DNA of 64,000 nt from Aquitalea magnusonii (GTDB lineage Bacteria; Pseudomonadota; Gammaproteobacteria; Burkholderiales; Chromobacteriaceae). Below, piece after piece: positions 47,485 to 58,897 of the stretch. Location: the NCBI RefSeq assembly GCF_003202035.1, contig NZ_QJKC01000008.1, forward strand, positions 150,762 to 214,761, written 5' to 3'. Positions within the stretch are counted from its first letter, which is position 1. Every line of letters starts with the position of its first letter. Made by a program: the position numbers and the translations under genes. The notes beneath the pieces are model-generated. The model was not told the origin of the DNA, made no database searches, and saw only the letters and a list, made by a program, of their open reading frames with translations.

Positions 47485-47812
47485 TGGTGGGCCCCCCGGG
47501 AGTCGAACCCGGCACCAACGGATTATGCTTACCAACTATGGCTTTCGCCACCCCTTTCGGGTTTGTGGTCTGGACTGTCTCTTGTCTTTACGACCTGCCC
47601 GTACAGTCTCTACACGTTCTCTCTTGCGAGAGCTTCGCTCGGGATTGCCACGCTGCCAAGGCAACAGAGGTTTCCCCGAATTTGAGCAGTTCTACCAAGG
47701 AGCAGAGTCAACTTGCGCCAAGGCAACCCAATCAGCGCGCTCCGTCCTCTGTCGAGTCTTAGGAGATCACTTGTTAAGTCCGCTGCTCTAACCAAGCATG
47801 AGCTAGAGGCCC
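47485..47812 (-). tRNA. ileX: tRNA-Ile(CAU), interrupted by a group I intron
   Basis: A split gene. Exon 1 is 47812-47777 (36 nt) and exon 2 is 47527-47485 (43 nt). Joined, they form a class I tRNA: acceptor GGGCCTC/GGGGCCC, D-arm GCTC/GAGC, anticodon stem GCGGA/TCCGT, loop CT-CAT-AA, T-arm CCGGG/CCCGG with TTCGACT, and encoded CCA. A CAU anticodon in this scaffold fits the lysidine-modified isoleucine tRNA that reads AUA. The D-loop (ATGCTTGGTTA) is longer than usual. The intron lies between U33 and C34. The anticodon is only complete after splicing. Confidence 0.85.
47528..47776 (-). ncRNA. Group I self-splicing intron (IC3-like) in tRNA-Ile
   Basis: A 249-nt insertion in the anticodon loop. 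Core elements seen on the minus strand: the P4-P5 region with C-A-A-A-T-T-C-G-G-G-G-A-A-A-C-C (47688-47669), GGCAATCCCGAGC (47649-47637), the P7 5' strand within GTAGAGACTGTACGG, and the P7 3' strand within GACAGTCCAG. GACTGT (47608-47603) pairs with ACAGTC (47578-47573). The pattern closely follows the Azoarcus tRNA-Ile and cyanobacterial tRNA-Leu introns. The last intron base is G (47528), as required. The last exon base is U. No open reading frame for a homing enzyme fits inside. I could not assign a guide sequence giving the usual U-G pair at the 5' splice site. Confidence 0.85.
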
Positions 47813-47822
47813 GAAGGGGGGC

Positions 47823-47852
47823 ATTATAGCAGAGACAAATAAAAATCCCCAA
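47823..47852 (-). promoter_or_regulatory. Promoter of the tRNA-Ile gene
   Basis: Minus strand: perfect -10 TATAAT (47828-47823) and -35-like TTGGGG (47852-47847), spacer 18. It would start 3-5 bases upstream of the tRNA 5' end. The -35 lies inside the rpoD terminator hairpin. Confidence 0.6.
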
Positions 47853-47877
47853 GCCCGGATGCAAGCGGCTTGGGGAT
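47841..47877 (-). terminator. Rho-independent terminator of the rpsU-dnaG-rpoD operon
   Basis: Perfect 11-bp arms ATCCCCAAGCC (47845-47855) and GGCTTGGGGAT (47867-47877). On the minus strand the hairpin is followed by TTTTTATTT. It lies 24 bases after the rpoD stop. Confidence 0.85.
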
Positions 47878-47900
47878 GTTTTCCTGCCGACAAGGCCAGC

Positions 47901-49829
47901 TTACTGACCGCCCGGCTCATTATCCAGGAAGCTGCGCAGACGTTCCGAACGGGTCGGGTGACGCAGCTTGCGCAGGGCCTTGGCTTCGATCTGACGAATC
48001 CGCTCGCGCGTCACGTCAAACTGCTTGCCCACTTCTTCCAGGGTGTGGTCGGTATTCATGTCGATACCAAAACGCATGCGCAACACCTTGGCCTCACGCG
48101 GGGTCAGGGTGTCCAGCACCTCCTTGGTGGCGTCCTTCAGGCTGGAGTACATCGCCGCATCAGACGGTGCCAGGTTGTTCTGGTCCTCGATGAAGTCGCC
48201 CAGATGGGAATCGTCGTCATCGCCGATCGGGGTTTCCATGGAGATGGGCTCCTTGGAAATCTTCATGATCTTGCGAATCTTCTCTTCCGGCATTTCCATC
48301 TTTTCCGCCAGTTCGGCCGGGTCCGGCTCACGGCCGGTTTCCTGCAGGATCTGACGCGAAATGCGGTTCATCTTGTTGATGGTTTCGATCATGTGCACCG
48401 GGATACGGATGGTGCGGGCCTGGTCCGCAATGGAGCGGGTGATGGCCTGACGAATCCACCAGGTGGCATAGGTCGAGAACTTGTAACCACGACGGTATTC
48501 GAACTTGTCCACCGCCTTCATCAAACCGATATTGCCTTCCTGGATCAAATCGAGGAACTGCAGGCCACGGTTGGTGTACTTCTTGGCAATGGAAATCACC
48601 AGACGCAGGTTGGCCTCGATCATTTCCTTCTTGGCGCGGCGTGCCTTGGACTCACCCGCCGACATCTGGCGGTTGATTTCCTTGAGCTCCTTGATCGGCA
48701 ACATGGCACGATCCTGCAGCTCGGACAGCTTGGTCTGCTTCTCGATGATGGCGTACTTGAAGCGGGTCAGCGCCTCGCTCCAGGCCTTGCCGGAATCGAT
48801 TTCGGTTTCCACCCAGGCGGTATTGATTTCGTTGCCGGGGAAGACCTTGATGAAGTGGGTGCGGTCCATGCGTACCCGCGTCACGCAGATATCCTGGATA
48901 TCACGCTCGAAGGTACGGATTTCATTGACACGACGACGCAGCGATTCGCACAGCGATTCGATCTGGCGGGTGGAGAAGCGCACCATCATGAACTCGGTGG
49001 TGATGGCGTCTTGCAGCTCCAGATAAGCCTTGGACTTGGAGCCTTCCTTTTCCAGCACCTTGACCATCTTGTCGAACATCATGCGTACGCCGGCAAAGTG
49101 CTCCAGCGTCTGCTGCTTCAGTTCTTCCAGATTGGCCAGGTTGGCGGCTTCGGCACTGGCTTCGTCGTCTTCAGCGTCGGCTTCCTCGTCTTCGAGCAGG
49201 GCGTCTTCCTCGATTTCCGGTTCGGCAAACGGCAGGGCCGCTTCAGCCGTATCGGCGTTCGGATCGATGAAACCATCCACTACTTCGTCAACGCGGATTT
49301 CTTCCTTGCTGATGCGCTCGACCAGTTCCAGCACCTCGGCCACGGTTCCCGGACAAGCCGAGATGGCCAGAATCATGTGCTTGAGGCCGTCTTCGATGCG
49401 CTTGGCGATTTCGATTTCGCCTTCGCGGGTCAACAGCTCGACCGAGCCCATTTCGCGCATGTACATGCGCACCGGGTCGGTGGTGCGGCCGAACTCGGAG
49501 TCGACCGAGGACAAGGCTGCCTCGGCTTCTTCCACCGCGTCTTCATCCGCCACGGCCGGGGTGGCATCGGACATCAGCAGGGTTTCTGCGTCCGGGGCTT
49601 CGTCGTAAACCTGGATGCCCAGGCCGGAAATCATCGTGACGATGTTTTCGATCTGTTCGGCATCGGAGACATCTTCCGGAAGGTGGTCGTTGATCTCAGC
49701 ATAGGTGAGATAGCCACGTTCCTTGCCCAGGGCAATCAGCTGGCGCAGGCGTTTACGCTGCTCTTCCAGGCTCATTACCTGTTCTTCGTTGTCCTGCACG
49801 TCTTTTTGATTTTCGGGAGAGGCCGCCAT
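47901..49829 (-). CDS. rpoD: RNA polymerase primary sigma factor RpoD
   Basis: 642 residues. N-terminal region 1.1, a non-conserved acidic insert (about 140-230, rich in Glu/Asp/Ala), then regions 2-4. Region 2.4 includes [13 protein letters not shown]. Region 4.2 includes [21 protein letters not shown]. The housekeeping sigma that reads -35/-10 promoters. Last gene of the macromolecular-synthesis operon, 71 bases after dnaG. Confidence 0.97.
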   Translation of the reverse strand: MAASPENQKDVQDNEEQVMSLEEQRKRLRQLIALGKERGYLTYAEINDHLPEDVSDAEQIENIVTMISGLGIQVYDEAPDAETLLMSDATPAVADEDAVEEAEAALSSVDSEFGRTTDPVRMYMREMGSVELLTREGEIEIAKRIEDGLKHMILAISACPGTVAEVLELVERISKEEIRVDEVVDGFIDPNADTAEAALPFAEPEIEEDALLEDEEADAEDDEASAEAANLANLEELKQQTLEHFAGVRMMFDKMVKVLEKEGSKSKAYLELQDAITTEFMMVRFSTRQIESLCESLRRRVNEIRTFERDIQDICVTRVRMDRTHFIKVFPGNEINTAWVETEIDSGKAWSEALTRFKYAIIEKQTKLSELQDRAMLPIKELKEINRQMSAGESKARRAKKEMIEANLRLVISIAKKYTNRGLQFLDLIQEGNIGLMKAVDKFEYRRGYKFSTYATWWIRQAITRSIADQARTIRIPVHMIETINKMNRISRQILQETGREPDPAELAEKMEMPEEKIRKIMKISKEPISMETPIGDDDDSHLGDFIEDQNNLAPSDAAMYSSLKDATKEVLDTLTPREAKVLRMRFGIDMNTDHTLEEVGKQFDVTRERIRQIEAKALRKLRHPTRSERLRSFLDNEPGGQ

Positions 49830-49900
49830 TTTGCTTCCTGCTTAAAATAAGCCGAAAAAAACAGTTGATTATAACACAACTACGTCACTTCTGCCCTGGC

Positions 49901-51682
49901 TCACGGGGATGAGCCGAGCAGGTCTCGGAGCAGTTCCCTGAATAATGCTTTCTCTTCCGGCGTTAGACCTTCGTTGCGGTCTTTCAGTTTTAGCCTTTCC
50001 ACCTGGGCTTCACGCAGCATTTTCAACAGCTTGGCGTTGCCGTGCTGAAACTGGATGCGATCATCCTCGCCGGGGTCGGCAAACTCGTCCGGATCCTGCA
50101 TGGCCTGGTGCAGCACACTGTCGATCAGCCCTTCGTAGGGGGTGCCGCGCAGCCCCTCTATCAATTGCGCCGTATTGGGCGGCTGTTCGTGTCCCTGCAC
50201 ACTTTCGGCCAACATCGCAAAGCAGGCCAGTTCGTCGGACAGCGGCAGGCTGTCCGGCAATGTCACATCACCGGCCCACGCCGGATTCATCAGCAGCCAC
50301 TTGATCTGCTTGTGGACGATGGGCGTGTTGATCTGGCGATATGATTCTTCCGGCAAGCGGTATTCGCGCTTGCCCTTGCGCTCCGGCGCCTTCTTGCCCG
50401 TGGTCAGCTTGTCGAAATCGTCGACATCCATGCCGGCGAGTTCCGCCAGCCTTTTTCTGATCATGAAGCCCAGCGCCGGTGCGGCAATCTGTGCCAGTAG
50501 CGGGCTGGCCTGCTTGATCAGGTCGGCCCGCCCTTCCGGCGTATTCATGTCCACGCGGCCAGTCAGCTCGCGGGTAAAGTAAACCGACAGCGGCAGGCTG
50601 TGCTCTGCCAGCTGCTGTTCAAATGCTTCGCTGCCGAATTCCCGGATATAGCTGTCCGGGTCGTGTTCCTGCGGCAAAAACAGGAAATTCAGCGCCTTGC
50701 CATCCTGCAATTGCGGCAGGCTGTTTTCCAGTGCACGCCAGGCGGCCTTCTGCCCCGCCTTGTCACCGTCAAAACAGAAATACACCTGGTCGGCATGGCG
50801 CATCAGCTTGCGCACATGCTCACCAGTGGTGGCGGTGCCCAGCGTGGCCACCGCATAGCCGATGCCATATTGCGCCAGCGCCACCACGTCCATATAACCT
50901 TCCACCACCAATACGCGGTTCTTTTCGCGGATGGCCTGGCGGGCTTCATACAGGCCGTACAGTTCGCGGCCTTTTTCGAACAGCACCGTTTCCGGCGAGT
51001 TCAGATACTTGGGTTCCCCCTTGCCCAGCACCCGGCCACCAAAACCGATGATGGCGCCGCGCTGGTTGCGGATGGGAAACATCACCCGCTCACGGAAGCG
51101 GTCGTAACGCTTGCCGCTTTCTTCATTCAGGATCACCAGGCCGGCATCCACCAGCTTGTCGTCCTGGTACTGCGGGAACACAGCCTGCAGGTTCTGCCAT
51201 TCACCCGGTGCATACCCCAGACCGAAGCGGCCGGCAATTTCACCACTGACGCCGCGTCCTTTCAGATAGCTGATGGCAAGCGGCGCGGATTTGAGTTGCT
51301 GCTTGAAATAGCCTGCTGCCAGCTGCATCACTTCTTCCAGCGACAGCTGACGCTCGCGCGCTGCCCGGCTGGCTTCCGGATTGCTGCTGCGCACTTCCGG
51401 CACTTGCATGCCGATGCTTTCCGCCAGCATCTTCACCGCGTCGACAAAACCCAGCCCCTGGTATTCCATGACGAAACCGATGGCCGAGCCATGCGCGCCA
51501 CAACCAAAGCAGTGATAGAACTGCTTGCTGGGACTGACAGTGAAGGAAGGGGATTTTTCCTTGTGGAAAGGACAGCAGGCCAGATAATTCTGGCCGGCCT
51601 TCTTCAGCGGGACATAGCGATCCACCACGTCGACCAGATCGACACGGGACAGCAACTGATCAACAAAGTCCTGTGGAATCAA
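49901..51682 (-). CDS. dnaG: DNA primase DnaG
   Basis: 593 residues. An N-terminal zinc-binding domain (C-C-P-F-H through H-C-F-G-C-G-A), a TOPRIM catalytic core (V-E-G-Y-M-D-V-V-A-L, F-D-G-D-K-A-G) and a C-terminal helicase-binding domain. Makes RNA primers for replication. Lies between yqeY and rpoD. Confidence 0.97.
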   Translation of the reverse strand: MIPQDFVDQLLSRVDLVDVVDRYVPLKKAGQNYLACCPFHKEKSPSFTVSPSKQFYHCFGCGAHGSAIGFVMEYQGLGFVDAVKMLAESIGMQVPEVRSSNPEASRAARERQLSLEEVMQLAAGYFKQQLKSAPLAISYLKGRGVSGEIAGRFGLGYAPGEWQNLQAVFPQYQDDKLVDAGLVILNEESGKRYDRFRERVMFPIRNQRGAIIGFGGRVLGKGEPKYLNSPETVLFEKGRELYGLYEARQAIREKNRVLVVEGYMDVVALAQYGIGYAVATLGTATTGEHVRKLMRHADQVYFCFDGDKAGQKAAWRALENSLPQLQDGKALNFLFLPQEHDPDSYIREFGSEAFEQQLAEHSLPLSVYFTRELTGRVDMNTPEGRADLIKQASPLLAQIAAPALGFMIRKRLAELAGMDVDDFDKLTTGKKAPERKGKREYRLPEESYRQINTPIVHKQIKWLLMNPAWAGDVTLPDSLPLSDELACFAMLAESVQGHEQPPNTAQLIEGLRGTPYEGLIDSVLHQAMQDPDEFADPGEDDRIQFQHGNAKLLKMLREAQVERLKLKDRNEGLTPEEKALFRELLRDLLGSSP

Positions 51683-51745
51683 CGGCGAACACCTGCCTTA
51701 ACACGAGGGAACAAAATACCGGGCCTGACCGCGCCCGGCCACAGC

Positions 51746-52192
51746 TCAGGCGGTCAGCCTGGCCTTGATGCGGGCTGACACCAGCGCCATATCGGCACGG
51801 CCAGCCAGTTGCGGGCGCAGCAGGCCCATGACCTTGCCCATGTCCTGCATGGAGGCAGCACCGCTATCGACCACGGCCTTGGCGACCAGCTCGTCGATTT
51901 CGGCTTCGGACAGCTGCTGCGGCATATAGGCCATCAGCACGGTCATTTCGGCCTTTTCCTTGTCGGCCAGATCCTGGCGCTGGGCGGCTTCGTACTGGGA
52001 GATGGAGTCACGACGCTGCTTGAGCATCTTGTCGATCACCACCACGATGGCTGCATCATCCAGCTCGATACGCTCGTCCACTTCCTTTTGCTTGATGGCG
52101 GCCATCAACAGGCGGATGGCGGCCAGACGCTCGGTGTCCTTTGCCTTCATGGCGGACTTCATGTCATCGCTGATGCGAACTTTGAGGCTCAT
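51746..52192 (-). CDS. yqeY: GatB/YqeY-domain protein
   Basis: 148 residues, MSLKVRISDDMKSAMKAKD at the start, with the helical YqeY fold related to the tail domain of GatB (M-P-Q-Q-L-S-E-A-E-I, M-G-K-V-M-G-L-L). Proposed to act on charged tRNA, but its role is not settled. The frame is open upstream of 52192; the chosen ATG matches the family. It sits between rpsU and dnaG, as in many proteobacteria. Confidence 0.9.
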   Translation of the reverse strand: MSLKVRISDDMKSAMKAKDTERLAAIRLLMAAIKQKEVDERIELDDAAIVVVIDKMLKQRRDSISQYEAAQRQDLADKEKAEMTVLMAYMPQQLSEAEIDELVAKAVVDSGAASMQDMGKVMGLLRPQLAGRADMALVSARIKARLTA

Positions 52193-52252
52193 GTCGTGCT
52201 CACGCAAGGGCCATGTCGAGACATGGCAGTAGAATTCTGGAGTACAAATGGC

Positions 52253-52276
52253 AAAACCGCAGGCCATGCCTGCGGT
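52253..52276 (-). terminator. Attenuator-like hairpin between rpsU and yqeY
   Basis: A 9-bp stem ACCGCAGGC/GCCTGCGGT with loop CAT; on the minus strand it leads into TTTTG. A weak terminator after rpsU is a known feature of this operon type and would make rpsU more abundant than dnaG. Confidence 0.65.
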
Positions 52277-52300
52277 CCCGCTTTATTGCCGGAGCAACTC

Positions 52301-52513
52301 TTAGAAGAGTTTCGGCGGCAGCATCTGGCTGCGAATGCGCTTGTAGTGGCGCTTTACGGCAGCAGCGTGCTTGCGCTTGCGTTCGGTGGTCGGCTTTTCG
52401 TAGAACTCACGGGCGCGCAGTTCGGTCAGCAGACCGGTTTTTTCTACAGCGCGCTTGAAGCGACGCATGGCGACTTCGAACGGCTCGTTTTCTTTAACGC
52501 GAATATTCGGCAT
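52301..52513 (-). CDS. rpsU: 30S ribosomal protein S21
   Basis: A 70-residue basic ribosomal protein. Start [20 protein letters not shown] and the Arg/Lys-rich tail are typical. The ATG at 52513 is chosen over an extended frame. First gene of rpsU-yqeY-dnaG-rpoD. Confidence 0.97.
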   Translation of the reverse strand: MPNIRVKENEPFEVAMRRFKRAVEKTGLLTELRAREFYEKPTTERKRKHAAAVKRHYKRIRSQMLPPKLF

Positions 52514-52556
52514 TGACTCAAGTATCCTTAGATCCGTAGGTATGGACGTACCGCTA

Positions 52557-52584
52557 CCTATAAAAAACAGCATTTTAACAACAA
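52557..52584 (-). promoter_or_regulatory. Candidate promoter of the rpsU-dnaG-rpoD operon
   Basis: Minus strand: TTGTTG, 16 bases, TATAGG, in an A/T-rich stretch 44-71 bases upstream of rpsU. Each element matches its consensus at four positions. Confidence 0.4.
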
Positions 52585-52643
52585 TACGCGGTTTGGAAAA
52601 GTCTGAAGCATTCCCGGCAAGCTTTTTGTGGCGCTTTTGTGCA

Positions 52644-53438
52644 TCACGGCTTGCGAGAAGAAATCACCCCCTCACTAGGAGAACTTGGTACAGCGCTATA
52701 AAAACGTTTCGGCATGCGCTCCGCACAATAGGCGGCGCGGCCTGCTTCGACAGCCAGTTTCATGGCATGTGCCATCAATACGGGATTGCCGGCAGCGGCA
52801 ATCGCGGTATTCATCAGCACGCCATCACAACCCAGTTCCATGGCGATGGCCGCATCGGAGGCGGTACCCACCCCGGCATCCACCAGCACCGGAACACTGG
52901 ATTGCTCGATGATCAGTTTCAGATTCCACGGATTGAGAATGCCCATGCCGGAGCCGATCAGACTGGCCAGCGGCATGATGGCGCAGCAGCCGATCTGTTC
53001 CAGCTCGCGGGCGATGATCGGGTCATCCGAGGTGTACACCATGACGTCAAAGCCCTCGGCGACCAGCACTTCGGCGGCTTTCAGGGTTTCCTTGACATTG
53101 GGGAACAGGTTGCCGGAGTCGCCCAGCACCTCCAGCTTGACCAGACGGTGGTCATCCAGCAGCTCGCGCGCCAGGCGCAAGGTACGGATGGCATCCTCGG
53201 CGGAATAACAGCCCGCCGTATTGGGGAGCAGAGTGTAACGGTTCTGCGGCAAAAAATCGAGCAGATTGGGCTCGCCGGCGTTTTGACCCAGATTCACGCG
53301 CCGAATCGCCACGGTGACGATGTCGCAACCAGAGGCATCCAGCGCCTGGGCGGTTTGTTCGAAATCGCGATATTTGCCGGTTCCGACCAGCAAACGGGAA
53401 TTATATGCCTTGCCTGCGATGACCAGTTGATCCTGCAC
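52644..53438 (-). CDS. thiG: Thiazole synthase
   Basis: 264 residues. Forms the thiazole phosphate of thiamine from deoxyxylulose phosphate, ThiS-thiocarboxylate and dehydroglycine. The Schiff-base lysine is in [14 protein letters not shown] and [11 protein letters not shown] form the phosphate site. It lies 24 bases after thiS. No TPP riboswitch was seen in front of the pair, which are downstream of spoT. Confidence 0.95.
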   Translation of the reverse strand: MQDQLVIAGKAYNSRLLVGTGKYRDFEQTAQALDASGCDIVTVAIRRVNLGQNAGEPNLLDFLPQNRYTLLPNTAGCYSAEDAIRTLRLARELLDDHRLVKLEVLGDSGNLFPNVKETLKAAEVLVAEGFDVMVYTSDDPIIARELEQIGCCAIMPLASLIGSGMGILNPWNLKLIIEQSSVPVLVDAGVGTASDAAIAMELGCDGVLMNTAIAAAGNPVLMAHAMKLAVEAGRAAYCAERMPKRFYSAVPSSPSEGVISSRKP

Positions 53439-53462
53439 TGTCTACTCCTTGCTACGGTGTTA

Positions 53463-53663
53463 TCAGCCGCCGCCAACGGCAACGACGATTTCCAGTTCAT
53501 CCCCGTCAGCCAGCGCGGCCAGGCCGTGTTGGCTGCGAGGTACGATCTCGCCATTGAGCTCGACGGCAACCCGCTTGCCGACCAGTTCCAGCGCCTGCAC
53601 CAGCTCCGCCACGGTAGCCAGCGCGGCAAATTCCTTCACTTCGCCATTGATGCGCAACTGCAT
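53463..53663 (-). CDS. thiS: Sulfur-carrier protein ThiS
   Basis: A 66-residue ubiquitin-like sulfur carrier ending in Gly-Gly (V-A-V-G-G-G), which is adenylated and thiocarboxylated for ThiG. It starts 3 bases after the spoT stop, so it is probably part of the gmk-rpoZ-spoT transcript. Confidence 0.94.
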   Translation of the reverse strand: MQLRINGEVKEFAALATVAELVQALELVGKRVAVELNGEIVPRSQHGLAALADGDELEIVVAVGGG

Positions 53664-53666
53664 GGC

Positions 53667-55823
<2,157 letters not shown>

Positions 55824-55846
55824 GTGTCGCTCCGCCTGCACCCTGA

Positions 55847-56053
55847 TCAGCTCTTGCTACGGGTGAGAACTTCCTTGCCTACATGGCCGGCGGCGATTTC
55901 GCGCAGCGCAACGACCGTGGGCTTGTGACGGCCGGCATCCACAAAGGAAGTCGCGCCGGAGGCAACCTGACGGGCGCGATAGGCTGCAGCCAGAGTCAGG
56001 TCAAAACGGTTCTGGATGCGATCCAGGCAATCATCTACGGTAATACGTGCCAT
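55847..56053 (-). CDS. rpoZ: RNA polymerase omega subunit
   Basis: 68 residues, [19 protein letters not shown] start, with the A-A-A-Y-R-A-R-Q helix. It helps assemble RNA polymerase and forms part of a ppGpp-binding site. Between gmk and spoT, the conserved order. Confidence 0.96.
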   Translation of the reverse strand: MARITVDDCLDRIQNRFDLTLAAAYRARQVASGATSFVDAGRHKPTVVALREIAAGHVGKEVLTRSKS

Positions 56054-56121
56054 GTGATTTCTTTCGTAAATTGCGCGATGTGGATAACTATATCGAGTTT
56101 TGCCGGAGCAACCAATGCGTG

Positions 56122-56754
56122 CTAGTCGCGCTGCACGCCCATGCGGGCCAGTGCCGGCGCCAGTCGCTGGGTTTGCACCGATGCACGCAGGCGGCGTGCG
56201 CGGAAAATGCTCACCAGATCTCCCTTGGCACGTTCGAAATCGTCATTGACCACGATGTAGTCGTATTCGGCTACCTTGTCGATTTCCGAACGGGCCGAAG
56301 CCAGACGGCGCAGAATCACTTCTTCGCTGTCGGTACCGCGGCCGCGCAGGCGGCGTTCCAGTTCTTCGATGGAAGGCGGCAGAATGAAAATGCCGACCGC
56401 CTCCGGGAATACCTTGCGCACCTGCTCTGCCCCCTGCCAGTCGATTTCCAGCAGGATGTCACGGCCCTGTTCCAGCCGGCTTTGCAGCCAGCGCACACTG
56501 GTACCGTAAAAATTGCCGTATACCTCGGCATACTCCAGAAAGTCCTGACCCTCGATCATGGCCTGGAATTCGGCATGCCCGACAAAGTGATAGTGCTGGC
56601 CATCCACTTCACCGGCGCGCGCAGGGCGCGTGGTGTAGGAAACGGACAGTTCGACAGTGGGCTCTGCCTGCAGCAAAGCCGCCACCAGCGAGGTTTTGCC
56701 TGCACCGGACGGTGCCACCACGATATAGATGTTCCCGACTGCTTTGCTCATCAA
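56122..56754 (-). CDS. gmk: Guanylate kinase
   Basis: 210 residues. P-loop [10 protein letters not shown] and GMP-binding S-Y-T-T-R-P-A-R. Phosphorylates GMP to GDP. First gene of gmk-rpoZ-spoT-thiS-thiG. The upstream minus strand has a perfect -35 TTGACA but no convincing -10 at the right distance. Confidence 0.96.
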   Translation of the reverse strand: MMSKAVGNIYIVVAPSGAGKTSLVAALLQAEPTVELSVSYTTRPARAGEVDGQHYHFVGHAEFQAMIEGQDFLEYAEVYGNFYGTSVRWLQSRLEQGRDILLEIDWQGAEQVRKVFPEAVGIFILPPSIEELERRLRGRGTDSEEVILRRLASARSEIDKVAEYDYIVVNDDFERAKGDLVSIFRARRLRASVQTQRLAPALARMGVQRD

Positions 56755-56918
56755 TTGAGCTTCCTGCCAAAGAAAGGGTAATTTTTCAGAATACCACAGA
56801 GTGCATTTCCGGTTAAGAGCAAAAGTATCTTCATGTCAAGATTTAGGTGTTTGTCTTCACACCGAAGTAAAATCCCGCGTCTTCACCAAACCATAACAAG
56901 GCTCGGAGCATCTCTGTC

Positions 56919-58217
56919 ATGCAACTACTGGAAAGCTTTTTCAAGCTGAGGGAACACGGCACTTCGGTCAAGACCGAAGTGATCGCCGGCTTCACCACCT
57001 TTCTGACCATGGCTTACATCATTCTGGTCAATCCGCTGATTCTGTCCGCCACCGGCATGGACCTGAACGCAGTATTTGTCGCAACCTGCCTGGCCGCTGC
57101 GCTGGGTACCGCCATCATGGGCCTGGTGGCCAATTATCCGATGGCTCTGGCGCCGGGCATGGGCCTGAACGCCTACTTCACCTTCAGCGTGGTCAAGGGC
57201 ATGGGGATCCCCTGGCAGGCAGCACTGGGTGCGGTATTCATTTCCGGCATCGTCTTTCTGGCCGTCAGCCTGTTCAAGGTGCGTGAGGCCATTGTCAATG
57301 CCATTCCGCGTTCGCTCAAGTTTGCCATTTCTGCCGGCGTCGGCATGTTCCTGGCCATTATCGCGCTGAAAGATGCCGGTGTGATCGCCGCCCATCCGGC
57401 TACCTACCTGACGCTGGGCAATATCCACAACCCGACCACCCTGCTGGCCATTCTGGGCTTCTTCCTGATCGTGGCGCTGGAATACCGCAAGGTACCGGGC
57501 TCCATCATCATCGGCATCCTGGTGGTGACTGCACTGTCCATCGCGCTGGGCCTGTCCAAGTTCGAAGGTATCTTCGCTCCGGTACCGAGCATGGAGCCCA
57601 CCTTCATGAAGATGGACCTGCATGGTGCCATGAGCGCCGGCCTGGTGGGGGTGATCTTCGTGTTCTTCTTTGTCGACCTGTTTGACACCACCGGCACCCT
57701 GGTGGGTGTGTCGCACCGTGCCGGCCTGCTGGACAAGGATGGCAAGCTGCCGCGCCTGAAGCGCGCCCTGCTGGCCGATTCGGTGGCCATTACCGCCGGT
57801 GCCATCATGGGCACCTCGTCCACCACGGCCTATATCGAATCCGCCGCCGGCACCGCCGTGGGTGGCCGTACCGGCCTGACCGCCACCGTGGTGGCCATCC
57901 TGTTCCTGGCCTGCCTGTGGATTTCGCCGCTGGCCAAGACCGTTCCGGCCTACGCCACCGCTCCGGCACTGTGCTATGTGGCCGTGCTGATGGCTCGTGG
58001 CCTGGCGGAAATCGACTGGAACGACCTGACCGAGTCCGCCCCGGCGGTGATGACCGCGCTGGCCATGCCGTTTACCTTCTCGATTGCCGACGGTATCGCT
58101 TTCGGCTTCATCAGCTATGCTGTGATCAAGATTCTGGCTGGCCGTTTTGCCGACCTGAAACCGGCCGTGGTGGTGATTGCCGCGCTGTGGATCTTCAAGC
58201 TGGCCTTCTTTGCCTGA
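56919..58217 (+). CDS. NCS2-family purine permease (adenine/guanine/hypoxanthine type)
   Basis: A 432-residue polytopic inner-membrane transporter of the AzgA-like NCS2 branch. Segments G-F-T-T-F-L-T-M-A-Y-I-I, A-P-G-M-G-L-N-A-Y-F and F-D-T-T-G-T-L-V-G-V match this purine:proton symporter group. apt follows 99 bases downstream after a terminator, so imported adenine could be salvaged directly. The exact base specificity is not readable. Confidence 0.9.
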   Translation: MQLLESFFKLREHGTSVKTEVIAGFTTFLTMAYIILVNPLILSATGMDLNAVFVATCLAAALGTAIMGLVANYPMALAPGMGLNAYFTFSVVKGMGIPWQAALGAVFISGIVFLAVSLFKVREAIVNAIPRSLKFAISAGVGMFLAIIALKDAGVIAAHPATYLTLGNIHNPTTLLAILGFFLIVALEYRKVPGSIIIGILVVTALSIALGLSKFEGIFAPVPSMEPTFMKMDLHGAMSAGLVGVIFVFFFVDLFDTTGTLVGVSHRAGLLDKDGKLPRLKRALLADSVAITAGAIMGTSSTTAYIESAAGTAVGGRTGLTATVVAILFLACLWISPLAKTVPAYATAPALCYVAVLMARGLAEIDWNDLTESAPAVMTALAMPFTFSIADGIAFGFISYAVIKILAGRFADLKPAVVVIAALWIFKLAFFA

Positions 58218-58235
58218 TCGACATCAGACACACAG

Positions 58236-58265
58236 GGCCTGCCGCTTGTTGCGGCGGGCCTTTTT
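58236..58265 (+). terminator. Rho-independent terminator after the purine permease
   Basis: A 10-bp stem GGCCTGCCGC/GCGGCGGGCC with one T-G pair, loop TTGTT, followed by TTTTT. It separates the permease from apt. Confidence 0.85.
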
Positions 58266-58316
58266 ACTTTCAGCGCCGCCAGACACGATCGCTTCATTTG
58301 AAAGTACAATAGCGCC

Positions 58317-58874
58317 ATGGAAAATCTCAGCAATCTCGACTACGCCAGCTACCTCAAGGGCTGGATCCGCACCGTACCCAACTGGCCCAGCCAGGGCGTG
58401 ATGTTCCGCGACATCACCCCACTGCTGCAAAACCCCAAAACCTTCCGCATGCTGATCGACATCTATGTCCATCGCTACATGCAAGAGGAAGTGGACCTGA
58501 TTGCCGGCCTGGATGCCCGCGGCTTCATCATCGGTTCGGTACTGGCTTACGAACTGAATGTCGGCTTCGTGCCCATCCGCAAGAAAGGCAAGCTGCCCTT
58601 CACCACGGTGGCGGAAGAATACGAACTGGAATACGGCAACGCCACCGTGGAGATTCATACCGACGCCTGCAAGGCGGGGGACCGGGTGATTCTGATTGAC
58701 GACCTCATCGCCACCGGCGGCACCATGATGGCTGGCTACAATCTGCTGAAGAAGCTGGGCGCCAATGTACTGGAAGCAGCCACCATCATCGAACTGCCCG
58801 AACTGGGTGGCGGCCAGCTGATCCGCGATGCCGGCCTGGATGTATTCACCGTGTGCTCTTACGAAGGCCACTAG
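58317..58874 (+). CDS. apt: Adenine phosphoribosyltransferase
   Basis: 185 residues. Converts adenine and PRPP to AMP. The PRPP loop [13 protein letters not shown] and the hood segment [10 protein letters not shown] are present. No Shine-Dalgarno sequence precedes the ATG. A -10-like TACAAT at 58305-58310 would put the start of transcription at or next to the A of ATG, so the message may be leaderless. Confidence 0.94.
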   Translation: MENLSNLDYASYLKGWIRTVPNWPSQGVMFRDITPLLQNPKTFRMLIDIYVHRYMQEEVDLIAGLDARGFIIGSVLAYELNVGFVPIRKKGKLPFTTVAEEYELEYGNATVEIHTDACKAGDRVILIDDLIATGGTMMAGYNLLKKLGANVLEAATIIELPELGGGQLIRDAGLDVFTVCSYEGH

Positions 58875-58897
58875 CCACAGCCGCGCCGGTTTATGCT

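Noticed and set aside
47459..47791. Short plus-strand frames over the tRNA/intron region
   Set aside because: They run across tRNA exons and the intron core on the opposite strand; no ribosome site or homology.
47859..49850. Plus-strand 663-codon frame opposite rpoD
   Set aside because: Antisense shadow of rpoD, which has unmistakable sigma-factor regions.
53439..53462. TPP riboswitch before thiG/thiS
   Set aside because: Gaps are only 24 and 3 bases; no THI-box sequence, and the genes follow spoT.
56755..56918. Purine riboswitch upstream of the NCS2 permease
   Set aside because: No purine-aptamer core or conserved pairing recognised in the 164-base gap.
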